DNA of 64,000 nt, from assembly GCA_902729315.2 (NCBI GenBank), contig LR746264.1:5109878-5173877 (forward strand). Reading direction: 5' to 3'. Shown here piece by piece: positions 38,721 through 52,200 of this stretch. The first letter of the stretch is position 1; every line of letters begins with the position of its first letter. Both the position numbers and the translations under genes were made by a program. This stretch comes from Spirodela intermedia (taxonomy: Eukaryota > Streptophyta > Magnoliopsida > Alismatales > Araceae). Under the pieces are notes generated by a model that was given only the letters and a program-made list of their open reading frames with translations, was not told the origin of the DNA and did not search any database.

Positions 38721-39069
38721 AGGTAATGATGAAGTAGGATGAAGTGCTAGAGCAGAACAAGATGATGTAGACCAGAATTGAGCAACTAGAGAGGCAAAAC
38801 CATGGGCAAGGAGGGAAACGTTTTCAAGGGAACTTCAAAGGCAAAAAGAACAAAGGTAAAATGGATGATGTGGGTTACAATACCCAAAATTCAGGTCGAC
38901 TCCCAACCCAGCCTTGTGTTAATCCTAGAAATGTTTCTTGTATTGATCATGCTAATGATGATTCATATCATGTTGATTTAAATGAATTTTTTTTTTTGAA
39001 GAAGAAGAACATCATGAGCATGAATTTGTGAGTGGAATTTCTAGATTGAGGAACAAGAAGGAATTACCT

Positions 39070-39748
39070 GATTCATATGAACCTTGATCTTTTGAAGAGC
39101 TTAATGATGAGAAAAATGAGAAAGTTGATGATGTTTTGATAAAAATTCTTGATGAAAATGCAGAAAAATCATCCATACATGAACTTGATCCAAAAGTTTA
39201 TGTGCCTCCTATTCCTTTTACCTAAGCTTTAAAGTTTTCTAAAGTCCTTCCTAATGATTGTCAATTGCTTAAAAATTTTAAGGAAGCAACTATCACTATT
39301 TCTTTAGCAGATACTACTCAGAATATCTTTTCTTATTCTAAATTTATTAAAAATCATTGTACTCAACCTAGAAAGCAAAAGAGGATACAATTATCCAAAA
39401 GCATTAGTTCCATTTTATTGAATCAGATTCCTAAGAAGAGAAGAGATCTAGGAGCCCCACTTATTAAATGTGTACTTGGGGAATTGATTTTTAGCCAAAC
39501 ACTTTTGGATATAGGGGTGAGTGTTAATATTATGCCTAATATTATTTTTGATAAATTTAAATTTGGTGAATTAAAGCATGTCTTTATTGAGTTGTAGCTA
39601 ACAGATGGATCAATTAGACAACCAATTGGGAAGCTAGAGGATGTGATTGTGAGAGTAAATAAATATTATTTACCTATTGGCTTTATTATAGTTGATATGA
39701 AGGTTACTAAGAATTTGTGTCATGTGCCCATAACTCTAGGTAGATCTT
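39070..39748 (+). pseudogene. Second element's aspartic protease, truncated
   Basis: The frame carries 'IPKKRRDLGAPLIKCVLGE' and the protease motif 'TLLDIGVSVNIMP', in which the catalytic-loop Ala of DLGAS is Val, then 'GELKHVFIEL'. After one stop it continues 'TDGSIRQPIGKLEDVIVRV...PIGFIIVDM' and 'VPITLGRS'. The sequence ends abruptly at 39748, where family-S fragment S9 begins. No reverse transcriptase follows anywhere downstream. Confidence 0.72.
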
Positions 39749-40195
39749 TAACGTGATTTAATTTTTGTATAGTAAATCACCCAAATTTAAAATTTATAAA
39801 CTAGAAAATACAAAATTTTAGATATTTAGAAGTATTTCTGAAAAAATATATTAATTATAATTCAATAAAAATTCCAAAAATAGTAATAATTTTTCAAGTT
39901 AATCATAATGATGTAGTATAATATTGAGTAATTATTTAGAATTTTTCACAAATAATATTATTTTCTATCATTTTTATATTAAAAAATAAAAATAAAATAT
40001 ATTTAAAATTTACGAAAAGAAAAATAACAGTGCATACATCAGGATGACATCAGTGCCCAATGAATGCAAATTGGGCAAAAATAAAGTCTCGCTTGATGAT
40101 TCTTACACAAGCAATTACATATGATTTAATTGATCAAATTAAGATCTATAAAAGCCTAAAGAATTATAATTGAATGAGATAATCTTAGTTAAAAA
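39749..40195 (+). mobile_element. Family-S LTR fragment, copy S9 (3' truncated)
   Basis: It aligns with the first roughly 440 bp of the family-S LTR. It begins TAACGTGATTTA (the initial TG has become TA) and includes the 'GACATCAGTGCCCAATGAATG' block at about 40047. The alignment stops at about 40195, before the internal duplicated unit, where a copia fragment begins. Confidence 0.7.
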
Positions 40196-40199
40196 GAAT

Positions 40200-41050
40200 C
40201 TCTAGTATTGAATTATAAGATGAAATTAAATATGATAAATAATATTACAACGAAAAAATTATTAGAGATTATGTATATAGATTTATTTAAACCCTTAAAG
40301 GTTCTTAGTTTAGGTGATACAACTTATGTACTTGTAATTATTCATGAGTATTTGAGATACACTTGGCTATATTTTCAGAGTCACAAAATGAAACATTTAA
40401 GAGATATGAAAATTGTATAAGAAAGTTGAAAATAAAAAATAATTGAAGACCAATAGAATTAGAAGGGTTCATATAGGAGAACTTGAGAGCTTAACACATT
40501 CTTAATTCCTTGATAAGAATGAAATCTTGTATTGATTCTCTTGTGCAAAAACTTCACAACAACATGGTACCCAAAAGGAGGACAAAGCTTCATTGGACAT
40601 CCCTAGGATAATACTGAATGAAAATAATTTACCTAAATATTTTTGGTAGAAGAAATAAATATACCCTACCTCAAAATAACATAGTAGTGACTATCCCTTT
40701 CCTCTAAAGAATACCATATGAGCCGTTCAAAGACAAGATACTGAAATATCATATAAGACAATCTTATGTCTTTTAGAGGCTAATACTTTACCCATACAAA
40801 TGTAAAGGAAGAATTGACAAATATATTCCAATGGACTATGAAGGTATATTTCTAGAATATCTAGGTTACTCTAAGGCTTATTGAGTTTGTTACAAAAGAA
40901 CCATAGTTGTTAAGGAATTGATTGACATCTAGTGCATTGAAAATGAACTAAGAAATACTCATATAGATGAAGAAGATATTCTAAAGGCAGAATTGTAGGA
41001 AATATCTATAAATAGATGAAGAATCTACTCTAAGGGTGTACAACTTCCTC
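40200..41050 (+). pseudogene. Ty1/copia integrase fragment
   Basis: Read with a few stops, the frame gives 'LEIMYIDLFKPLKVLSLGD', 'YVLVIIHEYLRYTWLYF' (the copia integrase core LLHIDLFGP...YTWVYFL). Then comes 'RIILNENNLPKYFW' at about 40605, 'PYEPFKDKILKY' at about 40718 and 'EGIFLEYLGYSKAY' at about 40842. The order is correct for the end of a copia integrase. No LTR, reverse transcriptase or gag is attached. Confidence 0.75.
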
Positions 41051-41081
41051 AAATTATTCAATCCACTAAGCACGATGATTT

Positions 41082-42643
41082 GAGATAAATGAAGAAGAAT
41101 AAAATAAAATAAAAAGATAGAAAAAAGGAGGGAATCTGTCGACTAGCTAAGCCTGCAAGTAGGTCAAAAGCACAATTAGGCAAAGCTGAGTAAGGGCTCG
41201 AGTGATTAAGGGTGACCAATTAGGGGCATGTATGGGTCATTCCCCTTCTACGTCACTAATGGTCAATTGGGTGTGGGACAACAAGTGGTCATAAACATGT
41301 CAGAAATGAATTTATTAATTTCCAAATCTCATATTATTATATATTCATCTCAACATTTAACATATAATTGATGTGAGACTAAACTAGTAGTCACATGTTC
41401 TTCGAAATATTTTTGATAGTTTTAATATCAAAAATACCTCTTATTTATAACAACGATATATCATGATGATGTCACTATATAAGGGTATTTAATAACTTAT
41501 TTTCTTCTCTCTCATATAGATAAATAATTGACGTGGGTTTGAATCTTAACAAAGTCAAAACTCATATCTTTTATCTGATTAAATTATGATTTTCTTATAA
41601 ATTACTAATAAAAATTTAAGTCATTAGAATTGTTCAATCATCGACAAAAATCTTGTCAACTTAATTTATAGAACATCGTTATTAAAATTGTTAAACGATT
41701 TATCATAAAATGATCATGAATTTATAAAATAAATCATCTTCGATTGATTGATGAACAATCCGTCATTGAGAAGAGGACAATCTATTGAGAGATGAGTCAC
41801 CGCCTCTTAAGAGCATACCAGATGTGATGAAGAGCCTTCTCTTGCAACACAAATCTGATGATAAAGCTCCCGAAGACATACCCCACCTCTATTCAACTCA
41901 TCTTCATTGAATGACAATCGTTAGAGAGTCACAAAGTCATCATTTTTTTACTTCACTAGGTGACAACCATTGAAAATAATTCAACAACTCATTTCATTAA
42001 TTTCAAAACTTCGAAGAAAAATCTAAAAATTATCTAAGTCGTTTATATCTAAAAAGAAATTTTAAGGTTGTGAACACTATTCAATGATCCTCACAAACAT
42101 ATAAAATTCCAACGATTATTGTCACAAAACTAAAATTTTACTTTTACTATTTTAAACTTAATTTTTATTTCATTTAGTGATAAATTAATGTGATGTAAAC
42201 TTTAAAGTTATTATTCGTTCAATTACAATTCTTCTAATTATTACAAATCTTAATTTGACCAATTAAATCATTTGTAATCACTTACATAAAAATCACTATA
42301 CAAAACATTATTTCCATCTAATTCACATTCATTGATGTGCTGACATCATTCTTACACACACCCTTTATTTTTCCTTTTTGTAAATTTTAAATCTAATTTA
42401 ATTTCATTTATTAATCTAAAATTCATAAAAATATATATTATTTAAAGAAAAACTAAAATATTATCTAATATTATATTACATTCCTATGATCTACTTAGAA
42501 ATTTTCTACTATTTTTAAAATGTTTATTGAATTATAATTTATCTCTTTATTCAAAAATGCTTCTAAATATCTAAAATTAATATTTTATGAATTTATAAAT
42601 TTTAAATTTATGTAATTTATTATGCAATGACTAAGTCACGTCA
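41082..42643 (-). mobile_element. Family-S LTR fragment, copy S10 (truncated)
   Basis: This reverse copy ends cleanly GACTAAGTCACGTCA at 42643. On the left it begins inside the LTR at GAGATAAATGAAGAA, so the last roughly 150 bp of the LTR (in family orientation) are missing. No target duplication can be tested. It has a single internal unit and is heavily CpG-depleted. Confidence 0.75.
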
Positions 42644-42979
42644 GTGACTACTTAACATTCTCAAACCAACTTGTGATAATTCAAGGACCAAGTGGAACAC
42701 TAGTTCTCCTCCTTGCTGATGAGGGTATCAAACTTTGTAAGGTGGAGAATGACATGAGAGGCTAAGAAGCAGCATAATGTGCACAAACTACACTAACATG
42801 TAAATGTTCCCATATATGGGCAGGAATGGGCACACAAACATGCACATAAGCAGTAGCATGAACATGCACTTGCGTGCAGGATCTTTGTGTGATGATGAGA
42901 ACACATCCACTCACAACAGGACACACAACAAGCAGCGTGGCACATGAAGCAACCTAACAGTCACCTTGTGATCCCAATA

Positions 42980-43165
42980 GTCAGGAGGCATTCCTCCACA
43001 GCTATATGAGGAACTAGTGTCTAAGCAATGAAGAACCTCCTCTTCCCCTCTTCCTCTAGTAGGTGGACTCCCTGAGTCTCCCCAATGTCCCTACTACCCA
43101 AAAGAGAGGAAGAGAGGGAGGCTGGGGAACGTGGAGAGTGACCTGGCACCCTGCACATGCTTACC
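42980..43165 (+). repeat. Diverged repeat, copy 2 (pairs with 35400-35610)
   Basis: It contains 'GTCCCTACTACCCAAAAGAGAGGAA' and 'GTGGAGAGTGACCTGGCA', matching the order of blocks in copy 1. The neighbouring 42650-42960 also loosely resembles 33360-33670. Confidence 0.6.
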
Positions 43166-46100
43166 TGTGTAAGATATGGCTCTTCTGAGGAATCAAGGCT
43201 TCCTCACTGCCCCTCAAGTTTACCCCAAAGTCCAAAATAATGTCATCACTTCTTCATTGCACTTTGAGGAACTAAATTACACAATCCCATGTTCACTCGG
43301 AAGAATCACTGACATTGTGACTATGAACATGACGATGAACCATATAGAATTTGTAATAGGAGACCAGAAGCTGAGACATTTATTCAAAAACAATGATCCA
43401 CAAAAGCCTCTACAAATCCCCACCCATCCTCTGCATCGGGTCCCATCCAAAAACCAGATATTATGGAGGGCAATTTGCTAAGTAGAGTAATAAAACTGTT
43501 GTTTTGGGGGGCGAGATGCCCATAACTCATCCAAAGATTACTTTCATGTCTGAAGTCGGCCAAGAAGTCAACTCTAATGAGATGATTTGTCACTGCATAG
43601 TCGAAAGAGAACTTGATATGAAGTTTCAAATAAGTCAAGTGCATTATCAGAGAGAAGAAAAAGCATACCAATCAAAGACTCTTGCCTCGTATGAGCCTCG
43701 AGTTCCTGCCCCTTGAACCACATTAATGCCGAGGAGACTCCCTGATGTACATGGTCAGCAGACGGTTAAATGAGATGAATGCAGCCGAAAATTTCCCAAG
43801 TGTATTTAAAAAAAGAGATAAACTGGGGTTTAGGGTTCTGAAAAACGATCATAAGTAAGTTTATGGTTAACAGAAGAATTTCCACAACATGGTCACAGAA
43901 AGATGGACATAAACATAAGTTGGCATGGTACAACTGTTAGAATCTTTAGTCAAAAGTGGAGATTGTTTTGGAGAAGATCATCCCCCTTCCTATCCTCTAA
44001 AATCACATCAGTTGAATGGAACTGTGAACAAGAGAGGAATTCGTTAGTCCCCATTAAGAACATGCTCTAATGGCACCAAAACCCCATCTGATTCCTCGGG
44101 TGACTTTCAAAGACAACATTGTTTAGACTTCGTGTAACAAAATTATCCGATGTTAAACAGAAAATTAGAGATCAATCACCAAACACGAGTTAGCCATGAA
44201 GAGCACAGTCCCAGGGGAAAAAAAGTATAACCTAGAGCAGAAGCTAATTAAGGCTATAGGCAACCTCAAAGAAATATAATACCCAACAATGGCTGAGACA
44301 CGTACAATAAATTTGTTCATAAACACATTCATGAGCAGATACAGCTGAATCGTGTTTATTATTGCAGATCATGAGCAGTAAGCCCGGCGAATACCCAACC
44401 ACCCATCACTGAATGTTAAGTTCAGCTGGACCACCATGAAATATCTCATTAAAGAAATTGTGTAAAACAAGTTCCACAACGCGCATTGAACTGCAAGAAA
44501 GCTTTGGGAACTCTAAACAAGAAAAATAAAAGTTCTAGACGAGTGTTCTGCCCTTGAATCAAGAGAATATTGCCTTTGACACCTCTCACACCAAGAACGC
44601 ACAGATAACAGCATATCCCTTTCATCTGAGTTTAAAATATCTAAAGTAAAAGAGACCGTTCAGTTAGATTCCTGCACCAAGCCTTTTGATAGCCAATGCA
44701 GCCAAGAAAGATGGAAAAGAATACAGAACAGTAAATTCCATGAGAGCCCATGACTTGTGTGATACGGTCTCTCAATTGCCACAACCTGATGCGACTCTTC
44801 ATGATGAGATAGAAACGACATGACAGAAGCCAAATGCCACAGAATGGCACGATGGGGTTTCCAGACTTTTGGCCATCTGAGCTATCTAGGAAAGAAAATA
44901 GAAGCAGTATGCACAGAGATTTCATTGATAGTTGACTTCCAAGATGAAAGATTTTATCAAACACCCCGTGGTCAAATAGCTGAGAATAAAGTAAATATTG
45001 GGAAAGCTTCTTAATTGGAAACACTTTATACTGGTTCCCAATGCTTCACGTGATTGTTACTCTGGATTTTTTCCTCCCAAGGACTGCACAGGGGACAGTT
45101 GTCGGTAGTACTTCCTTGGCCACTACTCAGCTTTAAACCTTTGACTCCAAGCTGCTGTGATTTCAGGTCATGAAGAACTTGAGAAAAATCATCCTCGTGA
45201 CTTTGATGAATTAAAAATGTAGCTCCGTAGACCCCTCCCCCCAAGTTCCCAGACTTCTAGATGTAATCACTCTCATGGGCATCGTCATGGGCATGGGCAA
45301 GGACAAGGGCAAGCCTCTGGACTACGTCCCAGCAAGACCATAGAGGTAAAAGAAAGAAAACCGCCGCGTAGCCAAGGCCAATCAAATAGGCAGCAAGCCA
45401 AACAGCACACTGCAGCCGCTCTCGATTTTCTCCCGGGTAAAACCAGCGAAAGAAAATTCCAGCAACGGAGAACTACAGCCGGTGTGAAAACTAGTTCTTC
45501 GTCACTTTATCCGACTCCATTGCAATGCACAGAGACCACAACGCGCCGAGAATCTGTGGTGTTAAACAGTCGTAATGATAAGTAGACGAAGGAGAGAGCG
45601 TCAATCTTACGAGTCCCCTCCTGGTTGCGGCTCGAGGCTGGTGAGCGAGACAGGGACGAAGCGATACGAGGACGAAGGCAGAACTGGCCGCCATCGCAGA
45701 AGGGAGCATCCTCCTCACCAGCTCCCCACCAGTTCGCACCTCCAGAGCTCCCTACAGCGCCCCGCACCTTCCACGACTACTACACCTTAAGAAGAGCCAG
45801 ACAGACAGAGGAGAGAGGCAGACAGAGAGAGGGAGAGGGAGAGGGCGAGGGAGAGGGTTCCCCGACTTTCTGGAGTCCATCTTCTCTCTCTGGGTTCGTT
45901 TTTAAGCAGAGTAGGCGAAGGCCCACGTAGCCCATCTGTCGAGAGACCGCACAGCAGGCGGCGAGTCAGATAGCCCGAGAACCAGTCACATGGAAACCCT
46001 TTCACAGCGGATTTTGCACAATCAAGGATCCGTGGGTAATCCATAGTGGCATATTCAAGAGAAAAAAGAGTCAACTTTACATGATCATCTCAGAATCCGT

Positions 46101-46202
46101 CCAAAGAGGACACCAGGCCACTGTTTCAGAAAAATTCAGAAAGAGGAATGGGAGAGGGAAGGCGTAGCGTTGACTTCAGAGGAGGAGCACGGCCATTTGG
46201 AG
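43166..46202. other. Transitional region, no confirmed gene
   Basis: No known family was recognised. On the minus strand at about 45830-45490, a CT-rich stretch is followed by an ATG (about 45706) opening a frame that starts MAASSAFVLVSLRPCLAHQP and stops at 45491. It could be a transit-peptide-like first exon. Downstream, a minus frame at about 45257-45472 with no start codon encodes a hydrophobic stretch (AVWLAAYLIGLGYAAVFFLL). It is preceded by an AG that could be a splice acceptor. The two might belong to one unidentified gene, or to a non-coding transcript. The evidence is weak. The part nearest 46202 should contain the oligoribonuclease 3' UTR. Confidence 0.35.
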
Positions 46203-49200
46203 TCACTTTCTGGACTTTGAGGCTTTGAATATATTATCCTTGTAGTACTTGAGCTCCTTGATGCTCTCCCTGATGTCATCCATCGCCCTGTGGTTGTTCT
46301 CCTTTGAGGGAGCCTTCTTGCTCTCTGCAGGGAAACAACAAAAACCATCCCCCCCATCTGGGATTAAATTAATTACTAGTCCAAAGATCTTCATCCCTGT
46401 TGACTTTGCCTCGGGTGATTAGATTACCTTTCGGATACCACCGCGCACACAGGGCCTTCACACTGCTGACGTCGACCACCACGTGAGAGAAAAGGCTCGC
46501 CAAGTCCGGCATATATTTCTGTGGAAAGGAATCTCAATGAGGGAAAGTCAAATGTGTTCATGCTAACCTAGGCACTTTGTAGAAGGGTAAATAGTAGGTA
46601 TTTATAGAGATATTGACCATTCCGGGGAAATTGATTGCTTGCCAATACTGGGTAGGAAATATCTGATGAATTGTAGCCAGATCCGGAAAGGAGAAATGGA
46701 GTAAACACGACGACTGACCTTCAAAAATAACAGGTCCATGTACACAGAATTTCCAGCAAGATGAAGTTTATATGAGCCTCCAACATGTTTGTTGATGAAA
46801 TCAATGACCTGCAAATTAAAGACTCGGTAAGATATTTGTTGAGAAGAAAATTTTAAACCTCATAAACATCTCCCCCTCCTTCTCCTGATTTCAATATTAT
46901 TTATGCGGCAGGAATTTGGATTTTATAGGCAGCAAGGGAGTAACTCCATCAAGGAGAATTATAGTTACAAAACCAGATGAACATCATCAAGAAAGATAGC
47001 CAGCAGAACGTTTTAGTCAATCGACAATTAATAATTCTGATCAGCTGCAAAGATTGTCGAGTCTCCATCTTTTGTACACAAAACCCATGATTTGATAATA
47101 AGTGAAAGTCAAATAGGGAAATATATCATATACTCACGCAACGGTCAAAGGCCCCCAATTACAGTGAGGTGGAAAATGAGGCAGGCTTAATTTGTATGGT
47201 TATTGTTCGGATCTCTTCTCCAACAAGAACAGCATATAAACAATGTGTCATCGATTTAGAACTCGGTCTGTGAAACCACTCCTCAATTCCTACCAGATGA
47301 ACTAACAACATTGATTCTTGTTTTCCTTTCTTTTTTCTGAAGAAAACTGTGAGAAATTTGCCACGTCCACATCCAAGTCAACGGAGGAGATTACATAAGT
47401 CTAGTATTCCCAAGACAAGATATATGCTTCTGAGCAATAGTTAACGAATGAATTTGAATTCCCATGTAAAAGAACTAAAATTCTCAAATCGATTTTTACT
47501 GCTTCAGGCATTGACTAGATTAGCTATCAGGAGGCCTGATAAAGCTATGTTACTGCTTCGGGAATAAGAGGCCCAGGACTTTCTTGATGGACCATATAAA
47601 TATTAAATAAAGAAGAGAGCATATGCATGAGCGTGATCAATGAGCTCACAAGAAAACTCCATACATCGAATGTGTCCTGCGCTAACATGATGCAGGAGAA
47701 GAAATAATAACCTAACTGCCCCAAAAAAAAGCAGACTCCCCTCAATTCCACACAAACCTCACACACTTCCTCATACTATCAGAAATCCACAGAATACATG
47801 CCATAACACTGTCCCATTTAAAAAATTGATGGATTGTAAATTATTTTACATGATGAACTATTTTTAGTACTTATCAATTACTGAAAATAGGAAAACAGCT
47901 AAGCAGGCATAATATGGCTTGATATAATAGAAAAGGTAGACCTGTTTCTCAGCCTCGCTCTCTGTAATTGTACTCTCAAGAACTTTATTCGTTAAACCTA
48001 AAAAATAGATTGAGAAGAGAAGGCCATTGATGATGTGAGAAACTAGGGAAAATAAATAAGCAGTGAGCGATCAAAATCCATCAAAAAATGATACGAAATA
48101 ACTTGTATCGTATGAATGCCCGATTTCGTTGATTTGAGACAGAAAGCATACCACTAGCTCCGTGATGCTCCTGACACCATTCCCCCATACTATCCAAGCA
48201 CTCCTTTGGCTGATGGATTACCAAATCAGGACCCTGAATACAGATCAGATTCAATGTAACTGTAAATGTAATACACTGATGGCTAAATAATCATCATTAG
48301 AGACAGTGTTCCAGGTCCAAAATTAGAAACATGTTGGGAGTGTACAACCTTGCTTGTGCACACTTCTCTGCCTGTCCATGTTATAAAGATTATGCATTAA
48401 ACACAGTGCTACATTAAGAATAACACTTGCGCAGAACCTTAAACATGTTGCATGCATGTTGCACAAAATTACTTAAAATATTAATCAACCAATTACGGAA
48501 TGAAATGTAGCAGAAGTTAGCAATTTGATGGAATTTAAAAATATTAGTCGACAAATAAAATTGTTTACAGTGGCAGCATCTTACACTCCAGTGAATTAGC
48601 ACGCTAATACCCAGACTTAACTAGGCACGCTGCACAGTTGTGGATGACCCAATCAAGCTGTTAGATGTCAATATTACGATAAAATATTTTATGCCAATTC
48701 AAGTATTTGAACGCTAGCACCAGCCATTGTAACAACAAAACGATGCAACTATGTGACAAAAGAAAATATCAAAAATACGAAACTAGAGTTTCTGAAAATG
48801 AAACATCAAGGAAAATAGTTGATCAGAGGAAAAAGCGATAGGGGAATGATAAGAACCAAAGGAAATCGACGGTAAATGATAAAACTCACCTCTACTGACT
48901 TTGTTAGGTTACCATTTGTCACTATACAAGCAATCTCTAATATACGATCAACAGAAACATCCAAACCTACAACAGGTGAATAAAATATAGAAGGGTTTCA
49001 GAAAACAAATAATAAGAGGAGACAAAAAATATTTAGAGAGCTGTCATTGTAATCTGCCGTGGAACCCACAACATGATCGATTGTTTTTAGAACAATTGGG
49101 TGGACTTGAAGAATTCAAAAACAACATGGTTCATCCCTATTTGGAGAAAATCGCATCTAACCACTAGCAAACTTAATATATTACACCTTTAATGGAGTTA

Positions 49201-52200
49201 TTCAAGTCAGCTTTTATTTTGTTCAGGCATCAGTTTTAAGAAATAACAATGGTGAATGGAGTATCTCATAGATTCAGGATCGTCCGAAAATATCAGTAAA
49301 TAACTTTTCAACTGATTATTTGTTTCATTGTATATTTATTTCCGAAAGTGGATATTAAAAAACTTTTGCGAAGAGAATGTATATCAAAGAAAACAGGTAC
49401 CGGTCATTTCCAAGTCAATCCACGCCAGAGGCATTCTGTATTCTTCTAAGACTTTTGCACAGCTTAGCTCATTTACTTCAGGACGTCGCTCATTCATCAA
49501 ACTTATATTATTACCATTATCTGCATTGTAGAACAATGTCAGTGTCAAGCAAAACGCTAAACAATAAATATAAAAAGGATATGCCATGACAATGAGATAT
49601 TTATCAACGATCCATAGTTTGATCAGCAATGAAATAAGAAAATGCAACTTTTTCATGAATAATCAGCCAATGGATGCGAACGAGGGAAAAAAACAAATTG
49701 ATTATGAAACATGGGAAAAGGGTACTCTTGTTATTCCCATTATTTTTGGCATCTGCATGCACCTTATGAGAGCTTCCAATACAACAAAAATATCCAAAAG
49801 TTGGAGACCTATAAGCACACTATATCAATCTTTTTCCAAAAAGTAACATAATAGGTGCATACTAGTGTGTTTATCCTATATTCCTAAGTCATGTTTTAAA
49901 AGATTCCAGTACCTACCATCCACGACCGCATCAACACTTATCATTGATGCTCATATCGTAGGTCATTGCAAAAATCTCAGAGGTGTAAATGTGTTTGGCA
50001 TCAAAAAAACATTCACAAGTACTTTTTAAAACGGCATGTCTATTATGTTTCATTTTTTTATGAGGCATATATTAGAGTTCGATCATCTTAAAAAAATCTT
50101 TTAAATGACACCAGATGCCAAGGCCCACCTATTATATATTGTGCAAAGGTGATTCATGACTATCATTGCGACCATAAATGAGTTTTTTTGTTAAAATGAG
50201 TGGGCCAAACAAGGATCTCTAAAGGACACCAGCTTCTCATCAAACCTAAGAATTTTACAGGCCGCATATATGAAAACAATCTTGATTAACACTTTTGCAT
50301 TGAGCCATTGGCAGTGCAGATAAGACATATCCAATGAAATTATGAACCCAATGCGCCCCCATTTTCAACAAAACTTTTGCATTAGGTATAAATAAGAATT
50401 GTGATTTGATACATCTTCTTTGTCATTTTTCACACTTGCGTAAATCAAGTCTAGGACTGTAAATGTTAATTTTGGTTCGATCCTTCACCTAATAGTTTGC
50501 TAATATAAGATCCTTCTGATACTAAATAAGATTTATCTCTAAACTTCAACTCAAAACTCTAAAGTGATGTAGAATAAATTTTCAAGAAAAGGAAGCAGCT
50601 CAGAATGTACAACCCAGAAAGACATGAACGAGTAAAAATAAGAAGAGTCCAATAATTGTTTAGTTAGGCACTGGAAGGTTACAGTGCGTTTTCTTTCTTC
50701 GGCACAATAATTGCTAATGGTTAGAGAGTTTCTTATCAGATGACATTTTTTAGGGGGTCTACAGCTGCTTCCATCCAAATTAAGGTGGCATGTACTGTAA
50801 GTCAAATGATTCATTTTTCAACACAGAAAAAGTATTTTTCTCCTCTATGTCTCTCTACTTGTAGATTCAGGTGTATTCAAGAGACTCTATTTTTTTCCAT
50901 CCTTATAATTCAAAGATCAATCCAAGTAAACATTTGATGATTTAATGAACTCGTTTTTCAATCCTTTTAGAATCAAGGATCAACTCTATCAATCCTTGTA
51001 GATCAAAAGATTTTAGATTTCGTCCCTTCTTGGTTCAAGGTACGATTTCCTTCTTGACTTCTGCTACATCAAAATGTTAAGAGCTCCTGCACTTAAAACC
51101 CAATTAACATAGTTGGATGCCATATTTGGTACAGGGCAGCTAGTACCGATCCCAAGACTTTCCTTCCTTTTTTTTTCCTGAATGTACGAAAAAACATTGG
51201 AAATTTTAGCATATCTCGACACTCACTTGGGGAAGAGGGACAGGTAGGATTTTGAGAGCCATAAAGTTTCTCCATTGTACATGTAGTTACCATGTTATTT
51301 GTTAGATTAAAGCCATCAAGAAGTGCATTCTGATTGATAGTAGACGCACTTTAAATAATTGGGCTTTGCCCCCTCCAAGTCTAGATTTCATGAACGTTTA
51401 GGCTTTTTGACGTTATCCAATTCTTTTTATCGCTTATCCTCTAGAATTTTAGCTCTCTTAATCTACAGGTTTTTGACTTCGGCAATGCTTTTACTCAAGT
51501 TTCATCATTGGAAATTATAGCGTGTCTCTACACTCACTTATAGGGAAGAGGACCGGGTAGGATTTTGAGAGCCTTAAAGTTTCTCCATTGTACATGCAGT
51601 TACCATGTCCTTTGTTAGACAAATGCCATCGAGAAGTGCATTCTGATCGATAGCAGACGTACTCAACTTTAAATATTCGGCTTTGCCTCCTCCAAGTCAA
51701 GAATACATGAACTTTTGTGCTCTTTGAGGGTATCCAATTCTTTCTATCGTTTTATCTCTGGAAATTGTAGTTCTTGTAATCTATAGGTTATAGACTCTGG
51801 CAATGCATTTTAATCTAAAGTACCGGAATGAGAAAAGAGCCCATAAAAGTAAGATAGAAGCACGTTCCACAACCGAATCATAAACCAAAGGGCATACTAA
51901 CATCAGTATTATAACCACGGGCATCAACGTAATATTGACATGAATGTAGATGCGATTGATAAACTTTTCAACAACCTATGTAAACCTTCTTCTCTAATTT
52001 AGACTATGGGCTTTTTTATTTAACCCAATTAAAAATTGAACCACACTCCTCAGATGCCCAACTTTCAGCTACGGTTCTTCCGTCCAATGAAATGGTTTTC
52101 TAAAATAAAGCAATGTCAAACAATACTCCATTCCATCGGATCCTCCCCGTGGTTTCCCTGGCTGTTGAGCAGAGAGGATCATTAGCTGAAAAATCCGAGA

